From a virus, in the IMG/VR virus record IMGVR_UViG_3300032242_000818, positions 62,001-126,000 of that record: a stretch of 64,000 nt of DNA, one strand, 5' to 3'. The notes beneath the pieces were generated by a model. The model had not been told where the DNA came from, ran no database searches, and saw only the letters and a program-made list of their open reading frames with translations. The position numbers were made by a program, and so were the translations under genes. Each line of letters starts with the position of its first letter. Within the stretch, counting starts at the first letter, position 1. Shown here one piece after another: positions 48,201 to 56,916 of the stretch.

Positions 48201-48788
48201 TTATAGTGGGAAACTACCAACTGGAGTATCAACAGAAACATTAACACCAAAGCCAGCAGCTGCGCCAGTAGCAGATGTAAAGAAGTTGTATTGGAACTCT
48301 ACATCAAACTGTTCGATAGCATTTTGTTGTTCGTAATCTAAACCGATTGCAGAAACAGTAGTTGGATAAGCATCAACAAACTTATAAGTCTTGATAATTG
48401 AACCACTACGATCTAATTGGTGTACTTGTAAGTCAACTTGGTAATCTTCAGGATTAACACGACCAGAAGTAGTATCATAGTTCTGAATACCAGATTGCCA
48501 TTGCTCTAGTGCATTACGGATACCAAAAGTAGTATCGTTGTAAATTGTCACAGTCCATGGTTGGAATGTACGCTCACCAGCAAAGTTAACTGGGCGACCA
48601 CGATAGAGAACACCGATGTTCTCAATAGTAGAAGCAGGTAACTGAGCAGCTTTACACAAGAACTGTGCACGCTGACCAGCTACTGGACCAAGAGTAACGA
48701 AACTTGGAAAGGTTAGTTCAACACGGAATTGGTTTGGGCGAGCACCGCCACCCAACATCTGCGCTTTAAAATCAGCAATATTTGCCAT
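48201..48788 (-). CDS. 19: Tail tube protein gp19
   Basis: 195 residues (T4 gp19 has 163). NQFRVELTFPSFV, AAQLPASTIENIGVLYRGRPVNFAGERTF and PWTVTIYNDTTFGIRNALEQW are the conserved gp19 segments. The main tube of the contractile tail is made of stacked hexamers. It sits between portal and sheath genes and has a late-type box just upstream. Confidence 0.93.
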   Translation of the reverse strand: MANIADFKAQMLGGGARPNQFRVELTFPSFVTLGPVAGQRAQFLCKAAQLPASTIENIGVLYRGRPVNFAGERTFQPWTVTIYNDTTFGIRNALEQWQSGIQNYDTTSGRVNPEDYQVDLQVHQLDRSGSIIKTYKFVDAYPTTVSAIGLDYEQQNAIEQFDVEFQYNFFTSATGAAAGFGVNVSVDTPVGSFPL

Positions 48789-48808
48789 TTATTTCTCCTT
48801 AGTTCTTT

Positions 48809-48816
48809 TATTTATC
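48809..48816 (-). promoter_or_regulatory. Late-type promoter box (GATAAATA) for gp19
   Basis: Minus strand GATAAATA, 21 bases upstream of the gp19 ATG and after the gp18 stop. Confidence 0.55.
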
Positions 48817-48821
48817 TACTA

Positions 48822-50996
48822 TTAAGCACCGACTTCAGTAAAGCTGATAGAAGAACGAGCAGCAATAAAGTTCAGAGTAATGTAGTTGATAGAACGATTT
48901 GGCTTAACATAGATGTCAGCAACAAAGTTATTAGAATCAATAACTTCACCAGTGTTGTTAGATCCATCGCATACTACTTTAAAATCAGTAATACCACGAC
49001 GACCTTGTACACCACGTAAGAATGGTTCTACTAGGTTACGGAATTGTGCTTGAGTAAAGCTGTCGTTGAATTCAAACAACTGGAACTTAGCAGCAGTAGC
49101 AATTGATTTTTCCATAACGATGAATAGACGACGTACGTTAATACGATCGAAAGCAGATGGTTTAGCAAGCAATGTCTTGTCACCGAATAGAACAGTACCT
49201 TCACCTGGGAAAGTAACAACTGGGTTAACACCAGCAGCGTAAAGAACATCACGATCTGCTTTAGTTGGATTAACTGCCAATTTAACTACGTTCTTAATCT
49301 GACCACGATTTAAACCACCTGGAGAGAACCATGGGTCATTAGTGTTGTCAGTACGAGCGCATAGACCAGCAACGTCGCCATTCAAAGGAACAAAACGATA
49401 TACGTCATTGTAACGATCGTATTGGTATTTGTAACCAGAATCCATAACAGCATATGAAGTGCTAGAGATTGCATTACGGAAAGCAACTAGAGGAGTTGTG
49501 GCAGTAGAGCCATTTCCAGTAATCGGAGCACCAGTAGACAAGTTTTGTGGAGATACGAATGCTACGCAGTCAAGACGTGTTTCACAGATATTAGAAATAA
49601 TATACTGAGCAACAGTAGCAGTAACACCACCGCATGGAACTAAAGAGATGTCATAAGTGGCATCATCAGCATATAATGACCATGCAGTTTGTAGTTGACC
49701 ATCAGTAGCTGCAAGATCATCAACACCACCAGATAGTGAACGATCAATAGGAGCAGATAAGTTTACAAAAGTTTTGGCAGTTGAAGACGTACCCCAATTT
49801 GTACCAGAAGTAGGGTGATCCATCCAGTAGATATATTTAGAATCACCATTAATTACGTTAGCGTAATAGTTGCTAGTACCATTTGGTAATTTACCATCAG
49901 ATGATTTAGAAACATAAGCAAATTTTTCTAAAATAGATCCTGGAACACCAGTCCATAAACCATCTTCATCGATAACGATTACGTGTAATTCGTCTTGTGA
50001 ACCACCAACACTAGTAGCCCAAGTAGATGTACCTGGAGCAGTATTAAAGTTAGAAGCGTATGTCCAAGTAGAGAAACCTACTGAATCACACATAGAAACT
50101 TTTAATGAGTTACCTAATGTTCCTGGATACTTAGCAGCCCACTCACCAACAGTACCTGCGCCTGTTGAGTATGTGTTTAGATAATCTGTGGTATTATTAA
50201 TTTTTACGCCACCAGTAGTTACAGCAGCAGTAAATGTAGCACCAGTACCGCCACCACCAGAAATAGTAACTGTAGGAGTAAGAGTATAACCTGTACCTGG
50301 ATTAGTAATAGTAATAGAAGCAACAGTAGAAGAAGAGATTGTAACAGTTCCAAGGGTAGCATTAATACCAGAGCCTACGTTACCAAGAGTAGCAGTAGGC
50401 GCAGAAGTATATCCTGACCCACCAGAAATAACTACGATACCAGTAATTGCGCCACCAGAAACAGTAACAGTACCTGTAGCAGTAGTACCACCAACAACTT
50501 GAGGAGCACTAAATGTTACGATAACACCAGAAACATATCCTGAACCACCAGCAGAAACAGTTACAGCAGTAACAGCGCCACCAGAAAGAACAGCAGTACC
50601 AGTTGCTTGAACACCACCAGAAACATCTGGAGTATTAAACGTAACTGTAGGGACAGAAGTATATCCTGATCCAGGAGCAGTTCTAGTTACAGAAGTTACA
50701 GTGCCAGATAGAGTAGCAACAGCATTACGTGCATTAGTTGTATCCGCACGAGTTACTAATAAAGCATTAGTATAAGATAGGAAGTTTGCTGCAGTAAAGA
50801 AAGATTTATAATTAACATCATTTGGTTTACCAAAGAGAGAAACTAGTTCGTTCTCTGAAGTAACCTGAGTTGGGGACATAACTGGACCCCATTGGAAAGC
50901 ACCAGCAAAAGCACCACGGCTTGTAGATACTGCTGGAACGATCGCTGAAAAATCTTTTTCTACGACTGCAACGCCTGGAGATAATTGGAAAGGCAT
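48822..50996 (-). CDS. 18: Tail sheath protein gp18
   Basis: 724 residues (T4 gp18 has 659). N-terminus FQLSPGVAVVEKDFSAIVPAVSTSRGAF is typical. The C-terminal domain has the conserved TKADRDVLYAAGVNPV, FGDKTLL, FDRINVRRLFIVMEKSI and AQFRNLVEPFLRGVQGRRGI, the handshake region that links sheath rings. Residues about 98-262 form an insert of four GSGYTS repeats not part of the T4 sheath. It contracts to drive the tube. Confidence 0.96.
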   Translation of the reverse strand: MPFQLSPGVAVVEKDFSAIVPAVSTSRGAFAGAFQWGPVMSPTQVTSENELVSLFGKPNDVNYKSFFTAANFLSYTNALLVTRADTTNARNAVATLSGTVTSVTRTAPGSGYTSVPTVTFNTPDVSGGVQATGTAVLSGGAVTAVTVSAGGSGYVSGVIVTFSAPQVVGGTTATGTVTVSGGAITGIVVISGGSGYTSAPTATLGNVGSGINATLGTVTISSSTVASITITNPGTGYTLTPTVTISGGGGTGATFTAAVTTGGVKINNTTDYLNTYSTGAGTVGEWAAKYPGTLGNSLKVSMCDSVGFSTWTYASNFNTAPGTSTWATSVGGSQDELHVIVIDEDGLWTGVPGSILEKFAYVSKSSDGKLPNGTSNYYANVINGDSKYIYWMDHPTSGTNWGTSSTAKTFVNLSAPIDRSLSGGVDDLAATDGQLQTAWSLYADDATYDISLVPCGGVTATVAQYIISNICETRLDCVAFVSPQNLSTGAPITGNGSTATTPLVAFRNAISSTSYAVMDSGYKYQYDRYNDVYRFVPLNGDVAGLCARTDNTNDPWFSPGGLNRGQIKNVVKLAVNPTKADRDVLYAAGVNPVVTFPGEGTVLFGDKTLLAKPSAFDRINVRRLFIVMEKSIATAAKFQLFEFNDSFTQAQFRNLVEPFLRGVQGRRGITDFKVVCDGSNNTGEVIDSNNFVADIYVKPNRSINYITLNFIAARSSISFTEVGA
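50211..50705 (-). repeat. Four-copy ~42-residue GSGYTS repeat insert in gp18
   Basis: Within the sheath gene, four units of 41-42 residues carry GSGYTS, GSGYVS, GSGYTS and GTGYTL at residues 109, 151, 193 and 234, each followed by a PTVTF-type strand and a Gly/Thr-rich turn. The units diverge in DNA sequence, so they are old duplications, not recent copies. They look like small all-beta modules displayed on the sheath surface. Confidence 0.8.
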
Positions 50997-51027
50997 TGTA
51001 ATTCTCCTTGTTAATAAGTTTTACTTT

Positions 51028-51046
51028 TAGACAGAAATCTTGTCTA
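51028..51046 (-). promoter_or_regulatory. Leader hairpin before gp18
   Basis: A 6-bp stem TAGACA/TGTCTA with a 7-base loop in the 5' leader of the sheath gene, between the late-type box at 51052 and the GGAG site. It may affect mRNA stability or translation. Confidence 0.4.
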
Positions 51047-51051
51047 CCATT

Positions 51052-51058
51052 TATTTAG
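51052..51058 (-). promoter_or_regulatory. Late-type promoter box (CTAAATA) for gp18
   Basis: Minus strand CTAAATA, 56 bases upstream of the gp18 ATG, in the gap after the terminase stop. Confidence 0.5.
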
Positions 51059-51073
51059 TTTTTATTGGTTTTC

Positions 51074-52651
51074 TCAAAAATTCAATGGATCTTTTTCGCC
51101 ATTTCCATCATCATAGAACCCAAAGGGAGTAAGTTCATCCTCAATCGCTTGAATCTGTTTCTCGTACATAATAGTTCTTAGGTTTATGTTATTTAGGTCT
51201 TTAAAATATGGCTGAGTTGTAAGCCATCCGAAAAGAACTAAAGGCATAACCAAGTCATCATGGTATCCCTCATCTGCCTCATACGAACCTTTTTTCTCAA
51301 TAAAAGTAGAGATTTCAGAGATCGTATCCGCATCAGTGATTAATAATTTATTTTCTTCGACTAAAGACTTGAAGTTATGACACCCAATTCGTTTAATCTT
51401 TTTATCAGTGTTAACTCCAAGTTGTGTTTTACCACCACCGAAACCAGCACCAACATATTGCCCATTAGTATGTCTATTAACAAACAGGATATTCTCATAT
51501 TCTAATTCATTGTATATGATATGGGCAACCTGTTCGCTAACATTTATCTCAATTAAGAGATATGCTTCATTATATTCTTTACCTATTTTGTATAAAATGT
51601 TTGGATATAGTAGAGGACTAATGTCATTCTTTCTATACTTTGCAACAATTCTATATGGTGATTCAGTAATATCAATAACCTGAAATGCTGAGTAGTCGCC
51701 ACCAACACCTTTTGCGACGTCAGCCACTAAACAATATGTATGACCTTTTTGTGGTCTTACATAAACATCCAATCCATCTTTTTCGTAGATCTTTGGATCA
51801 ATAGGCATTCTAGCAATAACATCGGCATTGATCAATGTTAAACTAGAACCTAAGAATTTACAAGTAACCTCTTGGTTATATTTAAGTTCACCAAGCATTG
51901 CCTTTTGTTCAGCTGCCCATTTTTCATCACGACCTGGAATTTCCCAATAAGGAATAAACAATGGAGTAAAACCATTACGACCATTCTCAGCATCATTCCA
52001 GAATTTCCAGAAGTGATTATAACCAAGTGGTGTTGAACTCAGCAGAATCTTAGTTGTTTCACCAGCAGAAATAGTTGGGTAAACAGAAGTAAAGAATTCT
52101 TCAGCTACGTTATTAGGAATAATCGCAGCCTCATCAACGTAAAGCATGTTAACAGACTTACCACGGATACCAGAAGTAGAAGTTGCAGCAGTAAATACTT
52201 TGCTACCATTTTCTAATTCAATATCACCTTTGTTCCAAGTAGTAACACCTTGTTGCATCCAAATAGGCAGCATCTCATACATAGTTTGATAACGATCTAG
52301 TACTTCTCTTGCAGATGGTGCTTTATTAGCCAATATGGCAACAGTTTTATTTGCTTGGAATAAAGTATACCATAAGATATATGCGGCAGAAGTAGTAGTC
52401 TTACCTTGTTGACGACCTTCCATAAGAATGATGCGTCGGTTATTATGAATAACATCCAACTTTTTCTTTTGACACTCATATAACTTAAACAGCTGAAGAC
52501 CATGGTCAAGCGTAACAATATAGCAATAATTTTCTACAAAGTAAATATAATCCTGAGCACATTTCATATACTCACGAATATTATCTGGTGTAAAATCAAC
52601 AGTAACACCAGCAGCTTTTAAGTTCGAATTCGAATTATATATTTCTGCCAT
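51074..52651 (-). CDS. 17: Terminase large subunit gp17
   Basis: 525 residues (T4 gp17 has 610). The ATPase has Walker A LMEGRQQGKTTTSA (about 72-85), Walker B NMLYVDEAAII and coupling motif LLSSTPLGYNHFW. The nuclease domain begins with LVADVAKGVGGDYSAFQVID (metal-binding Asp), followed by LLIEINVSEQ and DLVMPLVLFGW. It cuts and pumps DNA into the prohead through gp20. It is next to the sheath in T4 order. Confidence 0.96.
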   Translation of the reverse strand: MAEIYNSNSNLKAAGVTVDFTPDNIREYMKCAQDYIYFVENYCYIVTLDHGLQLFKLYECQKKKLDVIHNNRRIILMEGRQQGKTTTSAAYILWYTLFQANKTVAILANKAPSAREVLDRYQTMYEMLPIWMQQGVTTWNKGDIELENGSKVFTAATSTSGIRGKSVNMLYVDEAAIIPNNVAEEFFTSVYPTISAGETTKILLSSTPLGYNHFWKFWNDAENGRNGFTPLFIPYWEIPGRDEKWAAEQKAMLGELKYNQEVTCKFLGSSLTLINADVIARMPIDPKIYEKDGLDVYVRPQKGHTYCLVADVAKGVGGDYSAFQVIDITESPYRIVAKYRKNDISPLLYPNILYKIGKEYNEAYLLIEINVSEQVAHIIYNELEYENILFVNRHTNGQYVGAGFGGGKTQLGVNTDKKIKRIGCHNFKSLVEENKLLITDADTISEISTFIEKKGSYEADEGYHDDLVMPLVLFGWLTTQPYFKDLNNINLRTIMYEKQIQAIEDELTPFGFYDDGNGEKDPLNF

Positions 52652-53401
52652 TTATAAACCTTGGCCAGTCCACTGCTCCGAAGTAACTGTTGCACTAGTC
52701 AAATCGCCTTGCGCAACATAAACTCTATGAGCACCAGCAACTTCATTCTCTCCAATATTAGCATTAACCTGAGTAATAATATTTTGACCAGAAACTGGAC
52801 CGTATAGATTAAGTTTCATTTCAAAGTTAAGTGTATGAGTAACAAATCTTCTATCTGTAAATGAACCATCATACTCATCAACAACTGATACACTATTTAA
52901 AATAACTGGAACATCCATGGTAATCCCCATCTCAGGAACCATGTTAATTGTTAAATTATATTCAGGTGTAAAAGTAGGAAGGATCTGTTCAATAATTTGC
53001 ATACCATCTTCTTGTGTTTTTGTTAACACATAAAGGGACAAATCTAAATTATATGGAACAGGGGTATATACAGTTGGCTTAGTTGAAGCAGATGCATCTG
53101 ATTGAATCTGCTGCATACGATTTAGTTTACGAGAAGAATCATAAGTATAACCCATAATCTCAAAAGACATTCTTGGTAAAGAAATCATAGTTGTGTTATT
53201 TTCTAAATCAGACTGCTGATCTAAACGAACTAACCATTTTTCTTTTGGTGCATATGAAAGAGGAACTTGTAAACGCTGAATAGTATCACCATTAACAGAG
53301 TCGCCTTGTTTGCGATCAATATAAACATCGCTGAATAAACGACCGAATGCTACGATCGCCTTTCTTATAGAACCATGATAGTAAACATTTCCATTAAGCA
53401 T
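52652..53401 (-). CDS. 15: Tail sheath stabiliser/completion protein gp15
   Basis: 249 residues (T4 gp15 has 272). VYYHGSIRKAIVAFGRLFSDVYIDR at the start, then PLSYAPKEKWLVRLDQQ and LPRMSFEIMGYTYDSSRKLNRM, are the conserved gp15 segments. It caps the tail and stabilises the sheath. It lies in the gp13-gp14-gp15-gp17 block. Confidence 0.9.
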   Translation of the reverse strand: MLNGNVYYHGSIRKAIVAFGRLFSDVYIDRKQGDSVNGDTIQRLQVPLSYAPKEKWLVRLDQQSDLENNTTMISLPRMSFEIMGYTYDSSRKLNRMQQIQSDASASTKPTVYTPVPYNLDLSLYVLTKTQEDGMQIIEQILPTFTPEYNLTINMVPEMGITMDVPVILNSVSVVDEYDGSFTDRRFVTHTLNFEMKLNLYGPVSGQNIITQVNANIGENEVAGAHRVYVAQGDLTSATVTSEQWTGQGL

Positions 53402-54323
53402 TGTTTATTTCTCCGAATGGATTATGTTCGTCAAAGTTTATTACACCAGTTGCTGCAGTTTTAAATGTATCATTCTCACCAAAACCATCAGAAGATTTAT
53501 TGATATCAATATCAATGGTTGTCGTTGCAGCAGCACCACTTCCACCGCCACCAATAAAACTTACAGTTGGAGCAATAGAATAACCAGTACCTGCGTTTGT
53601 GATAGTTATCCCAGTAATCTTATTTAAAGTTGCACCAGTTGTTCCTCTAATTGCAGTAGCCGCAGCACCGATTCCAGAAGAACTAGTAAATACAACAGTT
53701 GGAACAGAAGTATATCCTGAACCACTATTTGTTAATGTAATAGTATGCACACGACCATGAATGTTTCTAGTAGTATTAGTACTGAATGTTTTAAGAGATT
53801 CAAATGCATCAACCTCAGCAATACCAGTATCAATTCTTTCTGAAGAGTACTGGAATAATTCAACTTGAAGTTTATAAACATATAGTTTACCGAGTTGATA
53901 AAATGGATCTAGATGTTGAACAAATTTAAGTTCAAACAAACCACCAGTAAGCGGGAAGTAAATTAAATCACCTTCATTTGGGCGAGAAGGAATTGTAGTT
54001 GCACCATAACGACCAACCAATTGATTCCAACGTCTACGAGCAACTACTAAAGTTGCAGACTGTTCAATCATTAAACCAAACTTCTGAATGAAAGCACCCT
54101 GACCACCAAATGAGTCTACGTTCTCAAAATACATTTCGATAGGAAATGCAGTTTTAAATTGAGAAAGGCGATCTTCACCTAGAACATTATCCTTAGATAC
54201 TAAGGATCTTGGAATGTAGAATACCTCATTACCATAAATCTTTAATGATTCAATGATAATATCTTCAATCAGGTACTGTTCGTTTTTAGTTCCCTGAGAA
54301 AAATATACATTTACTGTAGACAT
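53394..54323 (-). CDS. 14: Neck protein gp14 with inserted repeats
   Basis: 309 residues (T4 gp14 has 256). Conserved parts: EQYLIEDIIIESLKIYGNEVFYIPR, YFENVDSFGGQGAFIQKFG and DLIYFPLTGGLFELKFVQH, and the ending FDEHNPFGEI. Between residues about 188 and 270 is an insert with two GSGYTSVPTV-type repeats like those in gp18. It helps join head and tail. It overlaps gp15 by 8 bases. Confidence 0.92.
   Translation of the reverse strand: MSTVNVYFSQGTKNEQYLIEDIIIESLKIYGNEVFYIPRSLVSKDNVLGEDRLSQFKTAFPIEMYFENVDSFGGQGAFIQKFGLMIEQSATLVVARRRWNQLVGRYGATTIPSRPNEGDLIYFPLTGGLFELKFVQHLDPFYQLGKLYVYKLQVELFQYSSERIDTGIAEVDAFESLKTFSTNTTRNIHGRVHTITLTNSGSGYTSVPTVVFTSSSGIGAAATAIRGTTGATLNKITGITITNAGTGYSIAPTVSFIGGGGSGAAATTTIDIDINKSSDGFGENDTFKTAATGVINFDEHNPFGEINNA
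53514..53762 (-). repeat. Two-copy GSGYTS repeat insert in gp14
   Basis: Residues about 188-270 of gp14 contain TNSGSGYTSVPTVVF and TNAGTGYSIAPTVSF, units 44 residues apart, of the same type as the four copies in the sheath. Confidence 0.75.
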
Positions 54324-54324
54324 T

Positions 54325-55290
54325 TTATCCTAAGAAGAATTCTAGCGGAGCTGATTTATTTTGTAATTCGTCTTCTAAGGTTTGAATTTCATTCATGGCT
54401 TCAGCATATAACTTATCGCCATCTAATGTTACGCCACCTGGAAGTTGAAGACCTGTAAATTTCTTTAGGTTAGTACCCCATTGACGTTTGAATTGAGCAG
54501 TAGTATAACGCTTGATCCAGTTTTCATTCCAAACCTTTGAGAACTCAGCTGGGTCAAGAGCACGATATGCTTGAACAATAATATAGTCCCCAAACTGAAC
54601 ATCAGTTGCCCAGTTAATATCTAAGTAAAGACGATTTTGTAAACGATTAAAGCGATATAGCGTATGTCCATTCAACTCTAAATCTAACAGAGCCAAATGA
54701 GACATAACAGTTTTAAAGTAAATGATAGATGTAGATGTTAAATCATACAAGTCATTTAAACGTAATTGATATTGCAAATCAAAGATATTCTTAGAAGAAG
54801 ATGCTTGACCAATGGATAGCACTTTTTGTACACCGTAAACAGCATCGGGAATATCTATGTATTTCTTATCGTACTCACCAAGCGTACAAGGAGTACCTGA
54901 ACCAAGAGTAGCAGTAACACCGCCACCAGTAATAGTTTCACCAGCAATAAAAGTACCAACTACGTTTTTAACAAGTAGTGTATTACCAGTAGAAGCAACT
55001 GAGTTTTCTCTAGTTACTGTTGCCTTTGCGCCAGAAGTCCCACCAACGATTGGTTGTTCTAAACCAAACGATGCAGCATTACCTGTAGTAAGAGTAATAG
55101 TTGAAGCGTGGATTTGACACTTAAGATATATTTGTTCTATACCCTCATAGTGATATAGACGCCAGTAATCTAGCACCTGATCAATACGATCTTCTAACTG
55201 ATCATCGTCTACGTTAATCTCCAAAACTGGAGCACCTAGATCTCTGAGGCAGTATTGCTTTAGATCTTCTCTACTTGTTGGGATTGCCAT
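54325..55290 (-). CDS. 13: Neck protein gp13 with inserted domain
   Basis: 321 residues (T4 gp13 has 309). Conserved gp13 parts: MAIPTSREDLKQYCLRDLG, VDDDQLEDRIDQVLDYWRLYHYEG and KYIDIPDAVYGVQKV at the joins, later RALDPAEFSKVWNENWIKRYTTAQFKRQWGTNL (shown in part). Residues about 62-137 hold an extra Gly/Thr/Val-rich beta domain (VVGTFIAGETITGGG). gp13 with gp14 forms the neck collar between portal and tail. Confidence 0.92.
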   Translation of the reverse strand: MAIPTSREDLKQYCLRDLGAPVLEINVDDDQLEDRIDQVLDYWRLYHYEGIEQIYLKCQIHASTITLTTGNAASFGLEQPIVGGTSGAKATVTRENSVASTGNTLLVKNVVGTFIAGETITGGGVTATLGSGTPCTLGEYDKKYIDIPDAVYGVQKVLSIGQASSSKNIFDLQYQLRLNDLYDLTSTSIIYFKTVMSHLALLDLELNGHTLYRFNRLQNRLYLDINWATDVQFGDYIIVQAYRALDPAEFSKVWNENWIKRYTTAQFKRQWGTNLKKFTGLQLPGGVTLDGDKLYAEAMNEIQTLEDELQNKSAPLEFFLG

Positions 55291-55301
55291 TTAATTATAC
55301 C

Positions 55302-56888
55302 TTAGATCTTAAATGCGAGTGCTTCACCTTTAATTACTGCTGTTCCAGAAGAACAAGTAGCATAAATGGTTAGAGTATTGGAAGAAATAGTTGCAGTAAA
55401 CGTAGTATTAGTTGCACCAGTTTGAATTTCAACTGCAGTTAAGTAGTTGTCAGACAAAGTTACGGTAGTACCATCATGAACAAACATTAAACGCAAAACT
55501 CTATATGCAGTACCATTGGTAACTAACATTTCAATAGTGCCACCACGATGAACTGTTTTATCAAAAGTAGTAATAGCAGTTGCACCAGTTCCAGAAGTAG
55601 TACCTGTAAATGTTTTTAAACTTCTAATACTATCTTCAATATCAGAAGTATTAATTTGTGTAATAACTGTTTCAGTATTAACAGTACTAGTTGTACCTTG
55701 AACTGTTAAGTTACCAGCGATAGTAACGCCAGAATTGGTAATACCCATTGCTTTCTGCGCAGCATTACCAGCTACGTTCTGAACAAAGAATTCCAATTCA
55801 CCGTTGGCAGCACCAGCAGAAGTTTCTGCTCTGATGTAAGTATATTTGTTAACAGAAGAAACACCACCAAGTGAAGACCAAGCACCAGAAGAATATCCCT
55901 CGAAAGAAACTTGATCGCTATTGTAGCGGATCATACCAGTTGCTGGAGTCCAAGAACGCTGAGCAGTTGTGCCGACTGGAACTTGTAAATAACCAAGAAC
56001 AGTAATACCAGTAATACTACCAGCAGTTGGAGTTGTGCCACCAGTAACTGTAACAGTAATACTTGTTGAAGAAACAATACTTGCAATTACTACGCTAGTA
56101 GGTGAATTATATAAAGTCCCAGTTCCTCCAGTTACTTTAATTTCTTGACCAACAGAAAGACCAGTTGTTGATGACATACCAGTAACTGTTACTGTCCATG
56201 GACCAGAACCAGTAATATTTGGAGAAGTAATTGTACCATTACCAAAACTACCATTACCCATTATTAGGTTGGTTAAACCAGAGAACGTAGTTACTGTTCC
56301 ACCAAGAGGAACAGCAGTAGATCCAAGAATAACTTGACCAGCTGCCCAAGTAGGAGAATAACCAGCACCAGCTGATTGTAAGAACGTACCAGATGCGCCA
56401 GCAGTAATGAATGTAGTTAAAGATGTATCAGACTGAATCAATAACTGACCAGCAGAACCACCAGTAATGTTAGAAGCAGAAGTAGCAGTAGTAGCATTAC
56501 CAGCAGTAACAGAGGAAGCGTTAACCCAAACTGGAGAACCTGTACCACCAGAAACTAAAATTTGTCCAGAAGTACCTGCAGCAGAAAGAGCTAAACCAGA
56601 AGCACCAGAATAAGCAATCGCACCAGCAACACCACTCAATGAAGATCCTGTACCACCATATGCTAACCCAACAGCTGTACCAGTCCAAACAGAACCAGTA
56701 CTAAAAGTTTTATTGAGAGCAGTCTGGGCAGTAGTAGTGTTCAGCATAATCGCTGCGCCACCACCAGTCACACCATCGTGAAGTCGGATTGTTTTTACAT
56801 CGGTATCGATCGAGATCTCACCATTCGCCCCAGTGAACGCATTGTTCTGGGTAGTAGTTCCTCGTCTAAATTGTACTTGTGTTGACAT
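55302..56888 (-). CDS. Tail-fibre-like protein with Mtd_N-type N-terminus
   Basis: 528 residues. The first 50 residues (QVQFRRGTTTQNNAF, GEISIDTDVKTIRLHDG) match an N-terminal domain seen in phage fibre/tropism proteins, with the RRGT...TGxxGEx..D...xxLHDG pattern. The rest is Gly/Ser/Thr-rich, repetitive and beta-structured. The C-terminal region has a strand-rich part TGTTSGTGATAITTFDKT. It is likely a tail or neck fibre. A paralogous N-terminus begins the gene at 59798. Confidence 0.7.
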   Translation of the reverse strand: MSTQVQFRRGTTTQNNAFTGANGEISIDTDVKTIRLHDGVTGGGAAIMLNTTTAQTALNKTFSTGSVWTGTAVGLAYGGTGSSLSGVAGAIAYSGASGLALSAAGTSGQILVSGGTGSPVWVNASSVTAGNATTATSASNITGGSAGQLLIQSDTSLTTFITAGASGTFLQSAGAGYSPTWAAGQVILGSTAVPLGGTVTTFSGLTNLIMGNGSFGNGTITSPNITGSGPWTVTVTGMSSTTGLSVGQEIKVTGGTGTLYNSPTSVVIASIVSSTSITVTVTGGTTPTAGSITGITVLGYLQVPVGTTAQRSWTPATGMIRYNSDQVSFEGYSSGAWSSLGGVSSVNKYTYIRAETSAGAANGELEFFVQNVAGNAAQKAMGITNSGVTIAGNLTVQGTTSTVNTETVITQINTSDIEDSIRSLKTFTGTTSGTGATAITTFDKTVHRGGTIEMLVTNGTAYRVLRLMFVHDGTTVTLSDNYLTAVEIQTGATNTTFTATISSNTLTIYATCSSGTAVIKGEALAFKI

Positions 56889-56908
56889 AGTCTTCCTCTA
56901 TTTTTGTA

Positions 56909-56916
56909 TATTTATG
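56909..56916 (-). promoter_or_regulatory. Late-type promoter box (CATAAATA)
   Basis: Minus strand CATAAATA, 21 bases upstream of the ATG at 56888, overlapping the stop region of the next upstream gene. Confidence 0.55.

Noticed and set aside
48822-50996. CRISPR array or diversity-generating retroelement from the repeats in virion genes
   Set aside because: The repeats are in-frame protein modules with diverged DNA, no regular spacers and no reverse transcriptase nearby.
51190-51200. TAAATA box inside gp17
   Set aside because: It lies within coding sequence and no gene starts at a suitable distance downstream; likely chance in AT-rich DNA.
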